In this document: positions 63,943 to 64,000 of the stretch, one piece after another | Position numbering within the stretch: the stretch's first letter is position 1 | Layout of the letters: every line of letters begins with the position of its first letter | Assembly: GCF_001541345.2 (NCBI RefSeq) | Contig: NZ_LMVL02000006.1 | Location: forward strand, 124,001 to 188,000 | Reading direction: 5' to 3' | Length of the DNA: 64,000 nt | Source: Gillisella vitis | GTDB lineage: Bacteria; Pseudomonadota; Alphaproteobacteria; Rhizobiales; Rhizobiaceae | Translations under genes and position numbers: made by a program | Notes under the pieces: generated by a model | The model's database searches: none | The model's input: the letters and a program-made list of their open reading frames with translations, nothing else | Told to the model about the DNA's origin: nothing

Positions 63943-64000
63943 CTCCCTTCAATGAAGCGGGATTGAAGGCCGCTCTTGCATGCCCAAACGCCTGCAAACA

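Noticed and set aside
1..64000. CRISPR arrays, tRNA or rRNA genes, replication or partition genes
   Set aside because: No regularly spaced direct repeats and no such genes were recognised in a by-eye read of the window.

Overview
The window looks like a secondary replicon or accessory region of a Rhizobiales alphaproteobacterium, with an Agrobacterium/Rhizobium/Allorhizobium flavour. The evidence is five ABC importers of rhizobial type with MalK/UgpC-like ATPases, ROK, GntR, RpiR, IclR and AraC regulators beside catabolic operons, palindromic intergenic repeats that resemble those of rhizobia, GGAGG ribosome binding sites and fairly high GC over most of the length. No rRNA, tRNA, CRISPR array or replication gene was seen.

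Region 1 (0.2-10 kb) is an alpha-mannoside uptake and hydrolysis locus. A minus-strand operon encodes a solute-binding protein, two permeases, a GH38 alpha-mannosidase and a ROK regulator. The ATPase gene is divergent, and a second ROK gene converges on the end of the operon. Region 2 (10-23.5 kb) appears to handle an acidic (uronate-containing) oligosaccharide: ABC importer, GH88 unsaturated glucuronyl hydrolase, YesL-like membrane protein, DUF2264 protein, an unusual LbH-acyltransferase/toroid fusion, a divergent cytoplasmic heparinase II/III-type lyase with a small companion protein, and a GntR (FadR-type) regulator. The divergent promoter carries a sequence that fits the FadR-subfamily operator consensus.

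Region 3 (24-38 kb) combines a CUT1-type importer with a Tat-dependent binding protein and a CUT2 (ribose-type) importer, together with two RbsD/FucU mutarotases, two PfkB sugar kinases, a TIM-barrel isomerase/epimerase and an RpiR regulator. A 30-bp imperfect palindrome (ACTTTAC-N16-GTGAAGT) with identical spacing occurs upstream of both halves, which suggests one regulon.

Region 4 (38-54.3 kb) looks like a catabolic locus for an amine, amino alcohol or related compound: AraC regulator, two aldehyde dehydrogenases, a GMC oxidoreductase, a LIV-type ABC importer, an APC permease, an IclR regulator with a palindrome in its promoter, a Tm-1-like UPF0261 protein, a HAD hydrolase and a class III aminotransferase. 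Region 5 (54.4-64 kb) is a mosaic. It holds a NAD(P)-binding protein, a metallo-beta-lactamase-fold protein with an altered metal motif and a LysR gene cut by an IS6-family element. A CHASE3-like fragment, a second and degenerate IS6-family end, a secreted protein of unknown function, a low-GC stretch with a polysaccharide pyruvyl transferase and a GT2 glycosyltransferase, an IS5-type transposase remnant and a PEP mutase/isocitrate lyase family enzyme follow.
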